Part shown: positions 9,034 through 16,709 of the stretch, in pieces
Layout of the letters: the number at the start of each line of letters is the position of its first letter
How positions within the stretch are numbered: position 1 is the stretch's first letter
DNA from: DASZQY01 sp963843565
GTDB taxonomy: Bacteria > Pseudomonadota > Alphaproteobacteria > Rhizobiales > Kaistiaceae
Assembly (NCBI GenBank): GCA_963843565.1
Contig: CAWJKY010000001.1
Coordinates: 1 to 64,000, forward strand
DNA: 64,000 bases
Reading direction: 5' to 3'
Notes under the pieces: model-generated
Seen by the model: the letters and a program-made list of their open reading frames with translations, nothing else
The model's database searches: none
What the model was told of the DNA's origin: nothing
Program-made: the position numbers and the translations under genes

Positions 9034-9318
9034 ATGGCCGCCGAGTTGCTGCTCCATGAGCGCCATCAGGTGGCCGACGATGCCTTCGCTGAACTCAGGA
9101 TATGGCGGGTTCCGTCGAAGGTTCGCGGCTCGCGCCACGAATACAAATATGCGCTGGCCTATGTCGTCGCGGGCGTCTGCGTCCTGCGCTACGATAACGA
9201 GGCCGGCAAAGGCGATCACCGCCATATCGGCGACCGGGAAGAGCCCTACCGTTTCACGTCGCCGGAACGGTTGCTTGCCGATTTCTGGGCCGATATCGAC
9301 CGCTGGAGACCGAAATGA
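9034..9318 (+). CDS. tumE: TumE family toxin (DUF6516)
   Basis: A 94-aa protein with the TumE/DUF6516 signature: KGDHRH at residues 59-64, then DREEPYRF, and a C-terminal helix LLADFWADIDRWR. The N-terminal strand (LRIWRVP) and central hydrophobic strand (AYVVAGVCVLRYDNE) also fit. Family members are toxins of type II systems paired with an HTH antitoxin. The next gene overlaps by ATGA (9315-9318) and encodes that partner. The order toxin then antitoxin is usual for this family. The precise toxic activity of this copy is not shown by sequence. Confidence 0.85.
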   Translation: MAAELLLHERHQVADDAFAELRIWRVPSKVRGSRHEYKYALAYVVAGVCVLRYDNEAGKGDHRHIGDREEPYRFTSPERLLADFWADIDRWRPK

Positions 9319-9656
9319 ACCAGGTCACGCTTTCTGTCGCCACCCGAAAGGACGTCAGTCGCCGCGCGGTTCGTGCGTTTCAGGGCAAGGCCGAGGGCGC
9401 CCACATCACCTTCGCGAGCGTCGAGCTGCTGTGGCGGACGCTGACCGCAAAGCGCTGGGAGATCCTGAAGGCGATGACCGGCGAGGGACCGATGTCGATC
9501 CGCGAGGCGGCGCGCCGCGTCGGCCGCGACGTCAAGGCGGTGCATGGCGACGTCCGCGCCCTGATCGATGCCGGCGTCATCGATCGGACGGAGGACGGCC
9601 GCATCGCGTTCCCGTATGATGCGGTGCGGGTTGATTTTGTGCTGAAGGCTGCCTGA
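9315..9656 (+). CDS. tumA: TumA-like HTH antitoxin
   Basis: A 113-aa protein with a winged-HTH core (TGEGPMSIREAARRVGRDVKAVHGDVRALIDAGVIDRTEDGRIAFPYDAV in shape, residues about 54-105). It is typical of the antitoxin/regulator partnered with TumE. It starts inside the toxin stop codon, so the two are coupled. It probably binds its own promoter just before 9034, but no clear palindrome was seen there. A duplicate of the ALDH16 start region begins 16 bp after its stop. Confidence 0.8.
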   Translation: MNQVTLSVATRKDVSRRAVRAFQGKAEGAHITFASVELLWRTLTAKRWEILKAMTGEGPMSIREAARRVGRDVKAVHGDVRALIDAGVIDRTEDGRIAFPYDAVRVDFVLKAA

Positions 9657-9671
9657 TCGCCCTGCCCGGGA

Positions 9672-9799
9672 GGAGGCCACCCATGTCCATCGCTGAAATC
9701 CTCGACACCATGGATTACGGCCCGGCGCTGGAGACCGAGACCGATGCCGGGGTGCGCGAATTCATGGAAGAGGCGGTCGAAACGCTCGGCGGCTAGAAC
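9672..9799. repeat. chimeric repeat: ALDH16 5' end joined to the 3' end of the 143-aa gene
   Basis: Bases 9672-9728 (57 bp) equal 10402-10458, the ribosome-binding site and first 15 codons of the ALDH16 gene. Bases 9724-9799 (76 bp) equal 8905-8980, the end of the 143-aa gene. The two parts share a 5-bp microhomology GGCGC at 9724-9728. This is the junction expected from a tandem duplication of the segment between those two points. Confidence 0.95.
9683..9796 (+). pseudogene. in-frame chimeric mini-ORF at duplication junction (37 aa)
   Basis: The ALDH16 start (MSIAEILDTMDYGPA) continues in the correct frame into the C-terminal residues of the 143-aa protein (LETETDAGVREFMEEAVETLGG) and its stop. 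The ALDH16 ribosome-binding region (GGAGG at 9672-9676) is copied as well, so it could be translated. It has no domain and is most simply a by-product of the duplication. It sits between the TumE/TumA pair and the YoeB/YefM pair. Confidence 0.75.
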
Positions 9800-9815
9800 A
9801 GAGCGGTGAGGCCCG

Positions 9816-10088
9816 TCACCGCCCGTAATGAAACCGGCACGACGCGATCTCCAACGCCTGAGCGTCGCCGCTGCCGGTCAAGCGATAGATGAGGCGGTGC
9901 TCGCGGGTTATCCGTCGCGACCACCAGCCCTTGAGGCTGCCGACAAGCGGTTCCGGCTTGCCGATGCCCGCGAACGGGGTGCGCAAAGCCTGCTTCAGCA
10001 ATTCGTTGACGCGCTCGAGGATCGCCGGGTCGTGCTCCTGCCAGTGGAGATAGTCCGTCCACCCCTTTGGCGTGAACGCGAGCTTCAT
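9816..10088 (-). CDS. yoeB: YoeB/Txe family mRNA interferase toxin
   Basis: A 90-aa RelE-superfamily toxin of the YoeB branch, which cleaves mRNA at the ribosomal A site. Catalytic residues are in place: Glu46 (IGKPEPL), Arg65 (TREHRLIY), and the C-terminal His87-Tyr88 (CRFHYGR). The N-terminal FTPKGWTDYLHW and substrate loop SLKGWWSRRI are diagnostic. It overlaps the antitoxin stop by ATGA (10085-10088). Antitoxin precedes toxin, as in yefM-yoeB. The residue set is complete, so it is likely active. Confidence 0.93.
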   Translation of the reverse strand: MKLAFTPKGWTDYLHWQEHDPAILERVNELLKQALRTPFAGIGKPEPLVGSLKGWWSRRITREHRLIYRLTGSGDAQALEIASCRFHYGR

Positions 10089-10339
10089 GGCTCGATCAGG
10101 TCGTGCTCCGTCAGGTTCCCTGCATTGGCTTCCGCAATCGAACCGAGGAGATGCTCGGCGTTGGCCGGCGTCGAGAGAAGATGAAGCGTCTCACGCAGGC
10201 CTTCCAGCTCGGCCAATGGCATGACGACGACCGGCTCATGGTTCTGGCGCGTAACCACCAGTTCCGTGCGATCGGATTCGACGCGGTCGAAATGCTTGGC
10301 CATGTTCGCGCGAAGTTCGGTAAATGAGACATGCGACAT
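10085..10339 (-). CDS. yefM: YefM/Phd family antitoxin
   Basis: An 84-aa antitoxin: MSHVSFTELRANMAKHFDRVESDR is the N-terminal DNA-binding/dimerisation part, EPVVVMPLAELEGL the central segment, and an acidic C terminus neutralises the toxin. ATG at 10339 is chosen because the Phd/YefM fold begins there. The upstream frame has no family residues. It should autoregulate through the 20-bp perfect palindrome at 10363-10382, 24 bp upstream of its start. Confidence 0.9.
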   Translation of the reverse strand: MSHVSFTELRANMAKHFDRVESDRTELVVTRQNHEPVVVMPLAELEGLRETLHLLSTPANAEHLLGSIAEANAGNLTEHDLIEP

Positions 10340-10362
10340 CGCTGGATTCCATCCGTTGGTTA

Positions 10363-10382
10363 CTGTACGTATATACGTACAG
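10363..10382. promoter_or_regulatory. perfect palindrome, probable YefM operator
   Basis: CTGTACGTATATACGTACAG is a perfect 20-bp palindrome. It contains two inverted TGTAC cores, similar to the TGTACA core described for E. coli YefM operators. It lies between the antitoxin start (10339, minus) and the ALDH16 start (10413, plus), so bound YefM-YoeB could affect both transcripts. The AT-rich centre stands out from the surrounding GC-rich DNA. Confidence 0.75.
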
Positions 10383-10401
10383 ATGGCGATCTGGCAAGGC
10401 G

Positions 10402-10458
10402 GGAGGCCACCCATGTCCATCGCTGAAATCCTCGACACCATGGATTACGGCCCGGCGC
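10402..10458. repeat. direct repeat B, copy 2 (5' end of ALDH16 gene)
   Basis: These 57 bases cover the ribosome-binding site and first 15 codons of the ALDH16 gene and are identical to 9672-9728. Identity stops where the chimeric copy switches into the 143-aa gene tail. Upstream of 10402 the two copies diverge at once. Confidence 0.95.
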
Positions 10459-12794
10459 CGGAGAGCGAAACGGACGCCCGCGCCTGGATCGCCAAACACG
10501 CCGAGGCCTCGCTGTTCATCGACGGGCGTTGGGTCAAGCCGCTCTCCGGTCTGTGGCACGAGACCCACAATCCCGCCACCGGCGAGGTGCTGGCGCGGAT
10601 CGCGGTCGGCGGCGCCGAGGACGTCGAGCTTGCCGTCAAGGCGGCGCGCAAGGCGCAAGGGCCGTGGGCGCGGCGCCCCGGCCACGAGCGCGCCAAATAC
10701 CTCTACGCCATCGCCCGGCTGGTCCTGCGCCACTCGCGCCTGTTCGCGGTCGTCGAGGCGCTCGACAACGGCAAGCCGATCCGTGAGACCCGCGACATCG
10801 ACGTGCCGCTGGTCGCCCGCCATTTCTATCATCACGCCGGCTGGGCGGAGCTGATGGCGAGCGAGCTGCCGGATCGCATGGCGGTCGGCGTCTGCGGTCA
10901 GATCATCCCGTGGAACTTTCCGCTGCTCATGCTGGCGTGGAAGATCGCCCCGGCGATCGCGCTCGGCAACACGGTTATCCTGAAGCCGGCCGAGTTCACG
11001 CCGCTCTCCGCGCTGCTCTTCGCCGAAATCTGCGAGATGGCCGGCCTGCCCAAGGGCGTCGTCAACATCGTCACCGGCGAGGGCTCGACGACCGGCGAGC
11101 TGATCGTCAAGCACCCCGGCATCGACAAGATCGCCTTCACCGGCTCGACCGAGATCGGCCGCCGCATCCGCGAGACCACCGCCGGCACCGGCAAGTCCCT
11201 GACGCTGGAGTTGGGCGGCAAGTCGCCGTTCATCGTCTTCGACGACGCCGATCTCGATTCGGCCGTCGAGGGCGTGGTCGATGCCATCTGGTTCAACCAG
11301 GGCCAGGTGTGCTGCGCCGGCTCGCGCCTGCTCATCCAGGAGGGCGTCTACGAGGCGATGATCGCGAAGCTCCGCACGCGCCTCGAGACGCTGCGCGTCG
11401 GCTCGCCCCTCGACAAGGCCATCGACCTCGGCGCCATCGTCGCGCCGGTCCAGGTGCAGCGCATCACCAAGCTGGTCGAGCAGGGGGTGGCGGAGGGCGC
11501 CACCCTCTACCAGACCCACGCGACGCTTCCCGCCGCCGGCTGCTTCTATCCGCCGACGCTGCTTGCCAACGTCGAGGCCGCATCGACGGTGGCGCGCGTC
11601 GAGATCTTCGGGCCGGTCGCCGTCGCCATGAGCTTCCGCACGCCGGAAGAGGCGGTAGCGCTCGCCAACAACACCGAGTACGGCCTCGCCGCGTCGATCT
11701 GGTCGGAATCGATCAACCTCGCCCTCGACATCGCGCCGAAGGTCAAGGCGGGCGTGGTGTGGGTGAACTCCACCAACCTGTTCGACGCCGGCGCCGGCTT
11801 CGGCGGCTACAAGGAATCGGGTTACGGCCGCGAGGGCGGGCGCGAGGGCACCTTCGCCTACACCAAGCCGAAGTGGATGAAGTCGGCGAGGAAGCTGGCC
11901 GAGGTTCCCCCGCCCAAGCCCGATCTCGGGCTGGAGCTGGTCGGTGGCGGCATCGACCGCACCGCCAAGCTCTACATCGGCGGCAAGCAGGTGCGCCCGG
12001 ACGGCGGCTATTCGCGCCCCGTCGCCGGGCCCGGCGGCAAGCTGGTCGGCGAAGTCGGCGACGGCAACCGCAAGGACATCCGCGATGCGGTCGAGGCCGC
12101 CCGCAAGGCGCAAGCCAAATGGGCGACCACCAGCGAGCACAATCGCGCGCAGATCCTCTACTACATCGCGGAGAATCTCGACGCCCGCGCCCATGAGTTC
12201 GCCGATCGCCTGCGGCTCCTGCGCGGCGTCAAGGCGGCCAAGACCAAGCTGGAGGTCGACGCCGCCGTCGCCCGCCTGTTCGCGTGGGGGGCGTGGGCGG
12301 ACAAGCACGAAGGGCTCATCCACAAGCCGCCGTTCCGCGGGCTGGCGCTTGCCATCAACGAGCCGGTCGGCGTGGTCGGTATCGTGGCGCCGGAGGAGCC
12401 GGGCCTCCTGGCCTTCGCTTCGCTGATGGGCGGCGCGATCGCGGCCGGCAACGCTGTCGTCATGATCCCGTCGATGGCCCAGGCGCTGATCGCCACCGAC
12501 CTCTATCAGGTGCTCGACACCTCCGACGTGCCGGGCGGCGTGATCAACATCGTCACCGGCGACAAGGCCGCCCTCGGCCTCGAGCTCGCCAAGCACGACG
12601 CGGTCGACGCGATCTGGACCTTCGGCAACGCCGACAGCATGGCGCCGATCGACAAGGCGTCGGCCGGCAACCTCAAGCAGACCTGGAGCGAGACGGTGGT
12701 GCGCGACTGGGCCGATCCGGAAATCGGCGGCGGGCGCGACATCCTGCGCCACGCCACCCAGGTCAAGAACATCTGGATTCCTTACGGGGAGTAG
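10413..12794 (+). CDS. ALDH16-type tandem aldehyde dehydrogenase
   Basis: A 793-aa NAD(P)-dependent aldehyde dehydrogenase with two ALDH domains in one chain. Domain 1 (about 1-490) is complete: catalytic Glu266 in TLELGGKSP and Cys300 in NQGQVCC, plus the PWNFPLLML cofactor segment. Domain 2 (about 500-793) keeps the Rossmann-like part (NEPVGVVGIVAPEEPGLLAF) but has no catalytic Cys and is truncated, the hallmark of the ALDH16 family. Bacterial members keep the domain-1 cysteine, as here. With deoC 3 kb upstream, oxidation of acetaldehyde from deoxyribose breakdown is a reasonable guess. The first 15 codons are duplicated at 9683. Confidence 0.9.
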   Translation: MSIAEILDTMDYGPAPESETDARAWIAKHAEASLFIDGRWVKPLSGLWHETHNPATGEVLARIAVGGAEDVELAVKAARKAQGPWARRPGHERAKYLYAIARLVLRHSRLFAVVEALDNGKPIRETRDIDVPLVARHFYHHAGWAELMASELPDRMAVGVCGQIIPWNFPLLMLAWKIAPAIALGNTVILKPAEFTPLSALLFAEICEMAGLPKGVVNIVTGEGSTTGELIVKHPGIDKIAFTGSTEIGRRIRETTAGTGKSLTLELGGKSPFIVFDDADLDSAVEGVVDAIWFNQGQVCCAGSRLLIQEGVYEAMIAKLRTRLETLRVGSPLDKAIDLGAIVAPVQVQRITKLVEQGVAEGATLYQTHATLPAAGCFYPPTLLANVEAASTVARVEIFGPVAVAMSFRTPEEAVALANNTEYGLAASIWSESINLALDIAPKVKAGVVWVNSTNLFDAGAGFGGYKESGYGREGGREGTFAYTKPKWMKSARKLAEVPPPKPDLGLELVGGGIDRTAKLYIGGKQVRPDGGYSRPVAGPGGKLVGEVGDGNRKDIRDAVEAARKAQAKWATTSEHNRAQILYYIAENLDARAHEFADRLRLLRGVKAAKTKLEVDAAVARLFAWGAWADKHEGLIHKPPFRGLALAINEPVGVVGIVAPEEPGLLAFASLMGGAIAAGNAVVMIPSMAQALIATDLYQVLDTSDVPGGVINIVTGDKAALGLELAKHDAVDAIWTFGNADSMAPIDKASAGNLKQTWSETVVRDWADPEIGGGRDILRHATQVKNIWIPYGE

Positions 12795-12802
12795 GAGGAC
12801 GA

Positions 12803-13288
12803 ATGAGAGTCGATGTCGCAATCCGGATCGGCATGCGCGCCGCGCTCGTCGCGGTGTGCCTGGTGGCGGGGTCGTGGGTCGTTCCGCAGGCCGCCTTCCT
12901 GTCCGGCGCCTATGCCGCGGAGAGCACGCTCCAGGACGAGGGCAAGGATGCGGTCGCGGCGTGGATCAAGGCGGTCGCCAGCGGCGATACGGCCGTGATC
13001 GGCGCAATGCTTGCACCGGATTTCCAGATCGTGCGCGCCGATGGCTCAAGATACGACCGCGCCGGCTATCTCAAGAGCGACCTGCCGGCGATCGCCTCTC
13101 CCCCCGACGTTCAGGGGCTGGTGGTGACCCGCGACGGCGATACGCTGGTGACCAGCTACATCCTGTCGATCCGCCAGACGCGTGACGGCAAGGCGGTGGA
13201 AGTGCGCGCGCCGCGCCTGACCGTCTTCCGCAAGAGCGGCGACGCATGGGTGGTGGTCGCTCACGCCAACTTCGCCACTCTGGAATAG
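12803..13288 (+). CDS. secreted SnoaL/NTF2-like (DUF4440-type) protein
   Basis: A 161-aa protein with an N-terminal signal sequence (hydrophobic stretch AALVAVCLVAGSWVV, cleavage near AYAAES). It continues into one NTF2-like cone domain: helix DAVAAWIKAVASGDTAVIGAMLAPDF, then strands ending WVVVAHANFATLE. Proteins of this type bind small molecules or serve as accessory folds; no catalytic residues can be named. It starts 8 bp after the ALDH16 stop behind GGAGGA, so it is probably cotranscribed with it. Confidence 0.75.
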   Translation: MRVDVAIRIGMRAALVAVCLVAGSWVVPQAAFLSGAYAAESTLQDEGKDAVAAWIKAVASGDTAVIGAMLAPDFQIVRADGSRYDRAGYLKSDLPAIASPPDVQGLVVTRDGDTLVTSYILSIRQTRDGKAVEVRAPRLTVFRKSGDAWVVVAHANFATLE

Positions 13289-13515
13289 CTGAGGCGGCCG
13301 AAGTCCGGCGGCGGGCGCGACATCGTTTGCGCCGCGCCACCCGGGATAATGACATCGGGATTTCCTGCGGAAGCAGGAGAGCCGGCCACCGCCCGACATA
13401 TAAAAACGGGCTCGCCCGTCGGTCGTCTGCCTGTATGCTCGCGCCAGACGGAATCGGCGATGCGCTGCCCCTCCCGCCTTCGCGCCGCTTGCCGCTCCGC
13501 AAAACGGGGGTGACC

Positions 13516-14253
13516 ATGGCGACGATTATCCTGCTGGTGTTCTTTGCTGCATTCGCTGGCCTGTCGATCTGGCTGCTCGTCATGCGGTCGCGCGGCAGCC
13601 TCGAAATGCGCCTGATGGCGGCGACCGAAACCAGTGCCGTGCGCGATGTCCCCGGCAAGGCTCCTGGAACCCTGGTTGAGGTCAAGGGGGCGTTGCGCTG
13701 CGAGGCGCCGCTGACGTCAGAGTTCACCGGCAAACCGTGCGTCTGGTACCGGGCGCTGACCGAACGCGAGATCGAGCGCAGCGGCACCGACGCTAACGGC
13801 AATCGCGAGGTCACCATCGATCACGAGACCGTCACCGACTCGATCCACTGGTCGCCGGCCACGGTGGAGGATTCCACCGGCGCCGTGCCGCTTGATTTCG
13901 AGGGCGCCAAGGTCGAAGGCGAGCTTGTCTTCCAGGAGCGCGGCTTTCCGGGGCAGGACGGCACCATCACCCGCGAGACTTCCCCAATCCGGCGCGCGTT
14001 CCGCTTCACCGAATGGGTCGTGGCGGCGGACGTGCCGATCTACGTGCTGGGAACCGCCGGCGGCGGCAAGGTCGGCAAGGCGGGGGCGGGCAAGCAGCCG
14101 TTCATCGTCAGCATCAAGTCGGAGGAGGAGCGCATGAAGTCGCTCGGCCGGTCGCGCGTCTGGCAGCTGATCGGTGCCATGCTTTCGGGCCTGGCGGCCG
14201 CCGCTTTCCTCTATGGCGCATGGGCGCTGGGGCTCGCCGAGGCTGTGCCCTAG
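13516..14253 (+). CDS. GIDE-domain membrane protein, copy 1
   Basis: A 245-aa protein with an N-terminal TM segment (residues about 2-23), a large soluble domain and a C-terminal TM segment (about 220-240). The soluble part matches the GIDE/BAM fold known from the membrane E3 ligase MULAN, including VEVKGALRCEAPLTSEFTGK, CVWYRALTEREIER, and the closing VSIKSEEERMKSLGRSR. There is no RING domain, so ubiquitin ligation is not expected; bacterial function is unknown. The next gene is a clear paralogue. Confidence 0.8.
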   Translation: MATIILLVFFAAFAGLSIWLLVMRSRGSLEMRLMAATETSAVRDVPGKAPGTLVEVKGALRCEAPLTSEFTGKPCVWYRALTEREIERSGTDANGNREVTIDHETVTDSIHWSPATVEDSTGAVPLDFEGAKVEGELVFQERGFPGQDGTITRETSPIRRAFRFTEWVVAADVPIYVLGTAGGGKVGKAGAGKQPFIVSIKSEEERMKSLGRSRVWQLIGAMLSGLAAAAFLYGAWALGLAEAVP

Positions 14254-14374
14254 GCGGAGAGGGTCTCGGCCTACCCTCATTCTGACGCGCTCCCACCAAA
14301 CCCCTGACATCTGGTAAATTCCCCGGTTGCCGCGACGCTTTGAGTCTCGGCGCCGACATCAAGGGGGGGTGGCC

Positions 14375-15103
14375 ATGAATTGGGTTCTTCTCGTCATCGG
14401 GTTGATGTTCGCGGTGGTCGCGATCGGCCTCTGGTACTGGCGTTCGCGGGTCGGTGCCGAAATGGCGCTGATGGCGGCGACCGAGACCAGCAACGCCAGG
14501 GATGTCGCCGGCAAGGCGCCGGGCACGCTGGTTGAACTCAAGGGAAACATCCGCGCGCCGGCGCCGCTGACGTCGGAGTTCGCGGAAAAGCCGTGCGTCT
14601 GGTACCGGGCGCTGACCGAGCGCGAGGTGGAGCGCCGCGAGACCGGTTCGGACGGCAAGGTGGAGACCAAGCGCGAGTACGAGACCGAGACCGACGTGGT
14701 GAAGGCCGCGGACGGCGTCGCGGTCGCGGATGCGACCGGCAGTGTGCCGATCGTCTTCGAGGGGGCCAGCGTCGAGGGCGAACAGGTCCACCGGCGCACC
14801 GAGTCGGCCGGCATCGGCCAGTCGCTGGTCTCCGGTCTCCTCGGCGGGGGCACGCTTGGCTATCGCTACACCGAGTGGGTCATCGCCCCCGATGCGCCCG
14901 TCTACGTGCTCGCCACGGCGCTTGCCGGCGGCGCGGTCGGCAAGTCGACCGGCAAGAAGCAGCCGTTCGTCGTCAGCATCAAGTCGGAGGAGGAGCGCAC
15001 GAAATCGCTCGGGCGCTCGCGCATCTGGATGGCGATCGGCGCAGGAGTATGCGCGCTGGTCGCGCTCGCCCTGTTCTACGGAGCCTTCGCCGCCGGCGCC
15101 TGA
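14375..15103 (+). CDS. GIDE-domain membrane protein, copy 2
   Basis: A 242-aa paralogue of the preceding gene with the same layout: TM near the N terminus, GIDE domain, TM near the C terminus. Shared blocks include LMAATETSNARDV, GKAPGTLVE, CVWYRALTERE, FTEWV/YTEWV and SIKSEEERxKSLGRSR. It differs most in the central loop, which here has ETKREYETETDVVK. ATG 14375 follows a G-rich stretch acting as ribosome-binding site. The 121-bp gap between the copies shows no terminator. Confidence 0.8.
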   Translation: MNWVLLVIGLMFAVVAIGLWYWRSRVGAEMALMAATETSNARDVAGKAPGTLVELKGNIRAPAPLTSEFAEKPCVWYRALTEREVERRETGSDGKVETKREYETETDVVKAADGVAVADATGSVPIVFEGASVEGEQVHRRTESAGIGQSLVSGLLGGGTLGYRYTEWVIAPDAPVYVLATALAGGAVGKSTGKKQPFVVSIKSEEERTKSLGRSRIWMAIGAGVCALVALALFYGAFAAGA

Positions 15104-15119
15104 AGCGGCGGCTTCGTCC

Positions 15120-16688
15120 CTAGTCGGCCATGGCGGCCGCGGCCGGCGGTCCGCCCTGCGGAGCGCCGGCGGGCTGGCGCTTGTAGCGCATGACGAACAG
15201 CAGCGGCAGCGCCAGCAGCGTGATCAGCGACATCAGCTTGAAGTCGTCGATGTAGGAAATCATCAGCGATTGCTGGGTCACCAGCCCGTCGAGCTGGGCG
15301 GCGGTCTGGGCGCCGGCCTCAGAGGTCAGGAAGCCGGGGTCGATGCCCATCGCCGTCAGGTTCTGGCTGAACGGCGTGATCTGCGCGCCGAGTTCGGCGT
15401 GGTTGACCTGCAGGTTGGAGGCAAGCAGCGTCGCCACGATCGAGATGCCGATCGACGAGCCGATGTTGCGCACCAGATTGAACACGCCCGAGGCTTCCGT
15501 GCGGAACTTCGGATCGAGGGTGGCGAAGGCGACCGTCTGCAACGGGATGAACAGGAAGCCGAGACCGAAGCCCTGAATGATGCCCGAGGTGATGATCGGC
15601 CAGTCATTCATCCCGGTCGTGAAGCCGGTCATCTGCCATAGCGACAGCGAGGTGAGCGTGATTCCGAAGGCGATCAGGAGGCGCGGGTCGACGCGCTGGA
15701 CCACGCGGCCGACCACGACCATCGACATCATGGTGCCGATGCCGCGTGGCGCCAGGATCAGGCCCGTCGTCACCACCGGGTAGCCAAGCAGGGTCTGCAT
15801 CATCGGCGGCAGCAGCGCCATGGTGGCGAGCAGCACGACGCCGACCACGAACATGAAGATCATCGAGGAGACGAAGTTGCGGTCGCGGAAGAGCGCCAGT
15901 TCGAGGAACGGTTCCTTGAAGGTGGCGCTGTGGACGACGAACATCCATGCCGCGCAGATCACGATGCCGGTCTCGATGACGATCTCGGCGGAAGAGAACC
16001 AGTCGAGTTCCTGGCCGCGGTCGAGCATCAGCTGGAGCCCGCCGACGGCGATCGACAGCAGCGCGAAGCCGAGGAAGTCGAAGCGGCGGATGCGCTTCAC
16101 CGTATCGGGCAGGAAGAAGAAGATTCCGGCGAAGGCGGCGATGCCGACCGGAACGTTGATGTAGAAGCACCAGCGCCAGGTCATGTTGTCGGTGATCCAG
16201 GCGCCGATGGTCGGCCCGATGATCGGCGCGACCATGATGCCGGCGCCCCACAGGGCCATCGCCTGGCCGAGCTTCTCGCGCGGGTTGATGTCGAGCAGCA
16301 CCGCCTGGGACAGCGGCGCCATGGCGGCGCCAAAGGCGCCCTGCGCGATGCGGAAGAAGACCATCTCGTCGAGGCTGAGGGCGGTGCCGCACAGCGCCGA
16401 CGAGCCGACGAAGCCGGCGATGCAGATCAGGAAGAGCTGCTTGCGGCCGATGCGGTCGGCGAGCCAGCCGGTGATCGGCGTGGCGATCGCCGAAGCCACG
16501 ATATAGGAGGTCAGCACCCAGGTGATGGTGTCCTGAGCGGCGCCAAGGCTCGTCTGCATGTGCGGCAGCGCCACGTTGGCGATGGTCATGTCGAGAATCT
16601 GCATGATCATCGCCGCCATGATCGAGACTGTGATCAGCCCGCGGTGCTTGACCGCGAACGACGGCGCGCTGGCTGTCTGGTCGGCCAT
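15120..16688 (-). CDS. EmrB/QacA-type MFS multidrug efflux transporter (DHA2)
   Basis: A 522-aa, 14-TM major facilitator of the DHA2 family, inner membrane. Signatures: motif D1 (LDMTIANVALPHMQ), motif A (GWLADRIGRKQLF), and motif C (GPTIGAWITDNMTWRWCFYINVPVG). It is last in an operon MarR-EmrA-EmrB and works with the membrane fusion protein just upstream to expel hydrophobic compounds. No outer-membrane TolC gene is in the cluster. The gap to the fusion-protein gene is 21 bp. Confidence 0.92.
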   Translation of the reverse strand: MADQTASAPSFAVKHRGLITVSIMAAMIMQILDMTIANVALPHMQTSLGAAQDTITWVLTSYIVASAIATPITGWLADRIGRKQLFLICIAGFVGSSALCGTALSLDEMVFFRIAQGAFGAAMAPLSQAVLLDINPREKLGQAMALWGAGIMVAPIIGPTIGAWITDNMTWRWCFYINVPVGIAAFAGIFFFLPDTVKRIRRFDFLGFALLSIAVGGLQLMLDRGQELDWFSSAEIVIETGIVICAAWMFVVHSATFKEPFLELALFRDRNFVSSMIFMFVVGVVLLATMALLPPMMQTLLGYPVVTTGLILAPRGIGTMMSMVVVGRVVQRVDPRLLIAFGITLTSLSLWQMTGFTTGMNDWPIITSGIIQGFGLGFLFIPLQTVAFATLDPKFRTEASGVFNLVRNIGSSIGISIVATLLASNLQVNHAELGAQITPFSQNLTAMGIDPGFLTSEAGAQTAAQLDGLVTQQSLMISYIDDFKLMSLITLLALPLLFVMRYKRQPAGAPQGGPPAAAAMAD

Positions 16689-16709
16689 TCCTCGGCTCTC
16701 GTCGGGTTC

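Noticed and set aside
10236..12821. A long minus-strand frame opposite the ALDH16 gene
   Set aside because: Low-complexity antisense product; ALDH16 motifs on the plus strand are intact.
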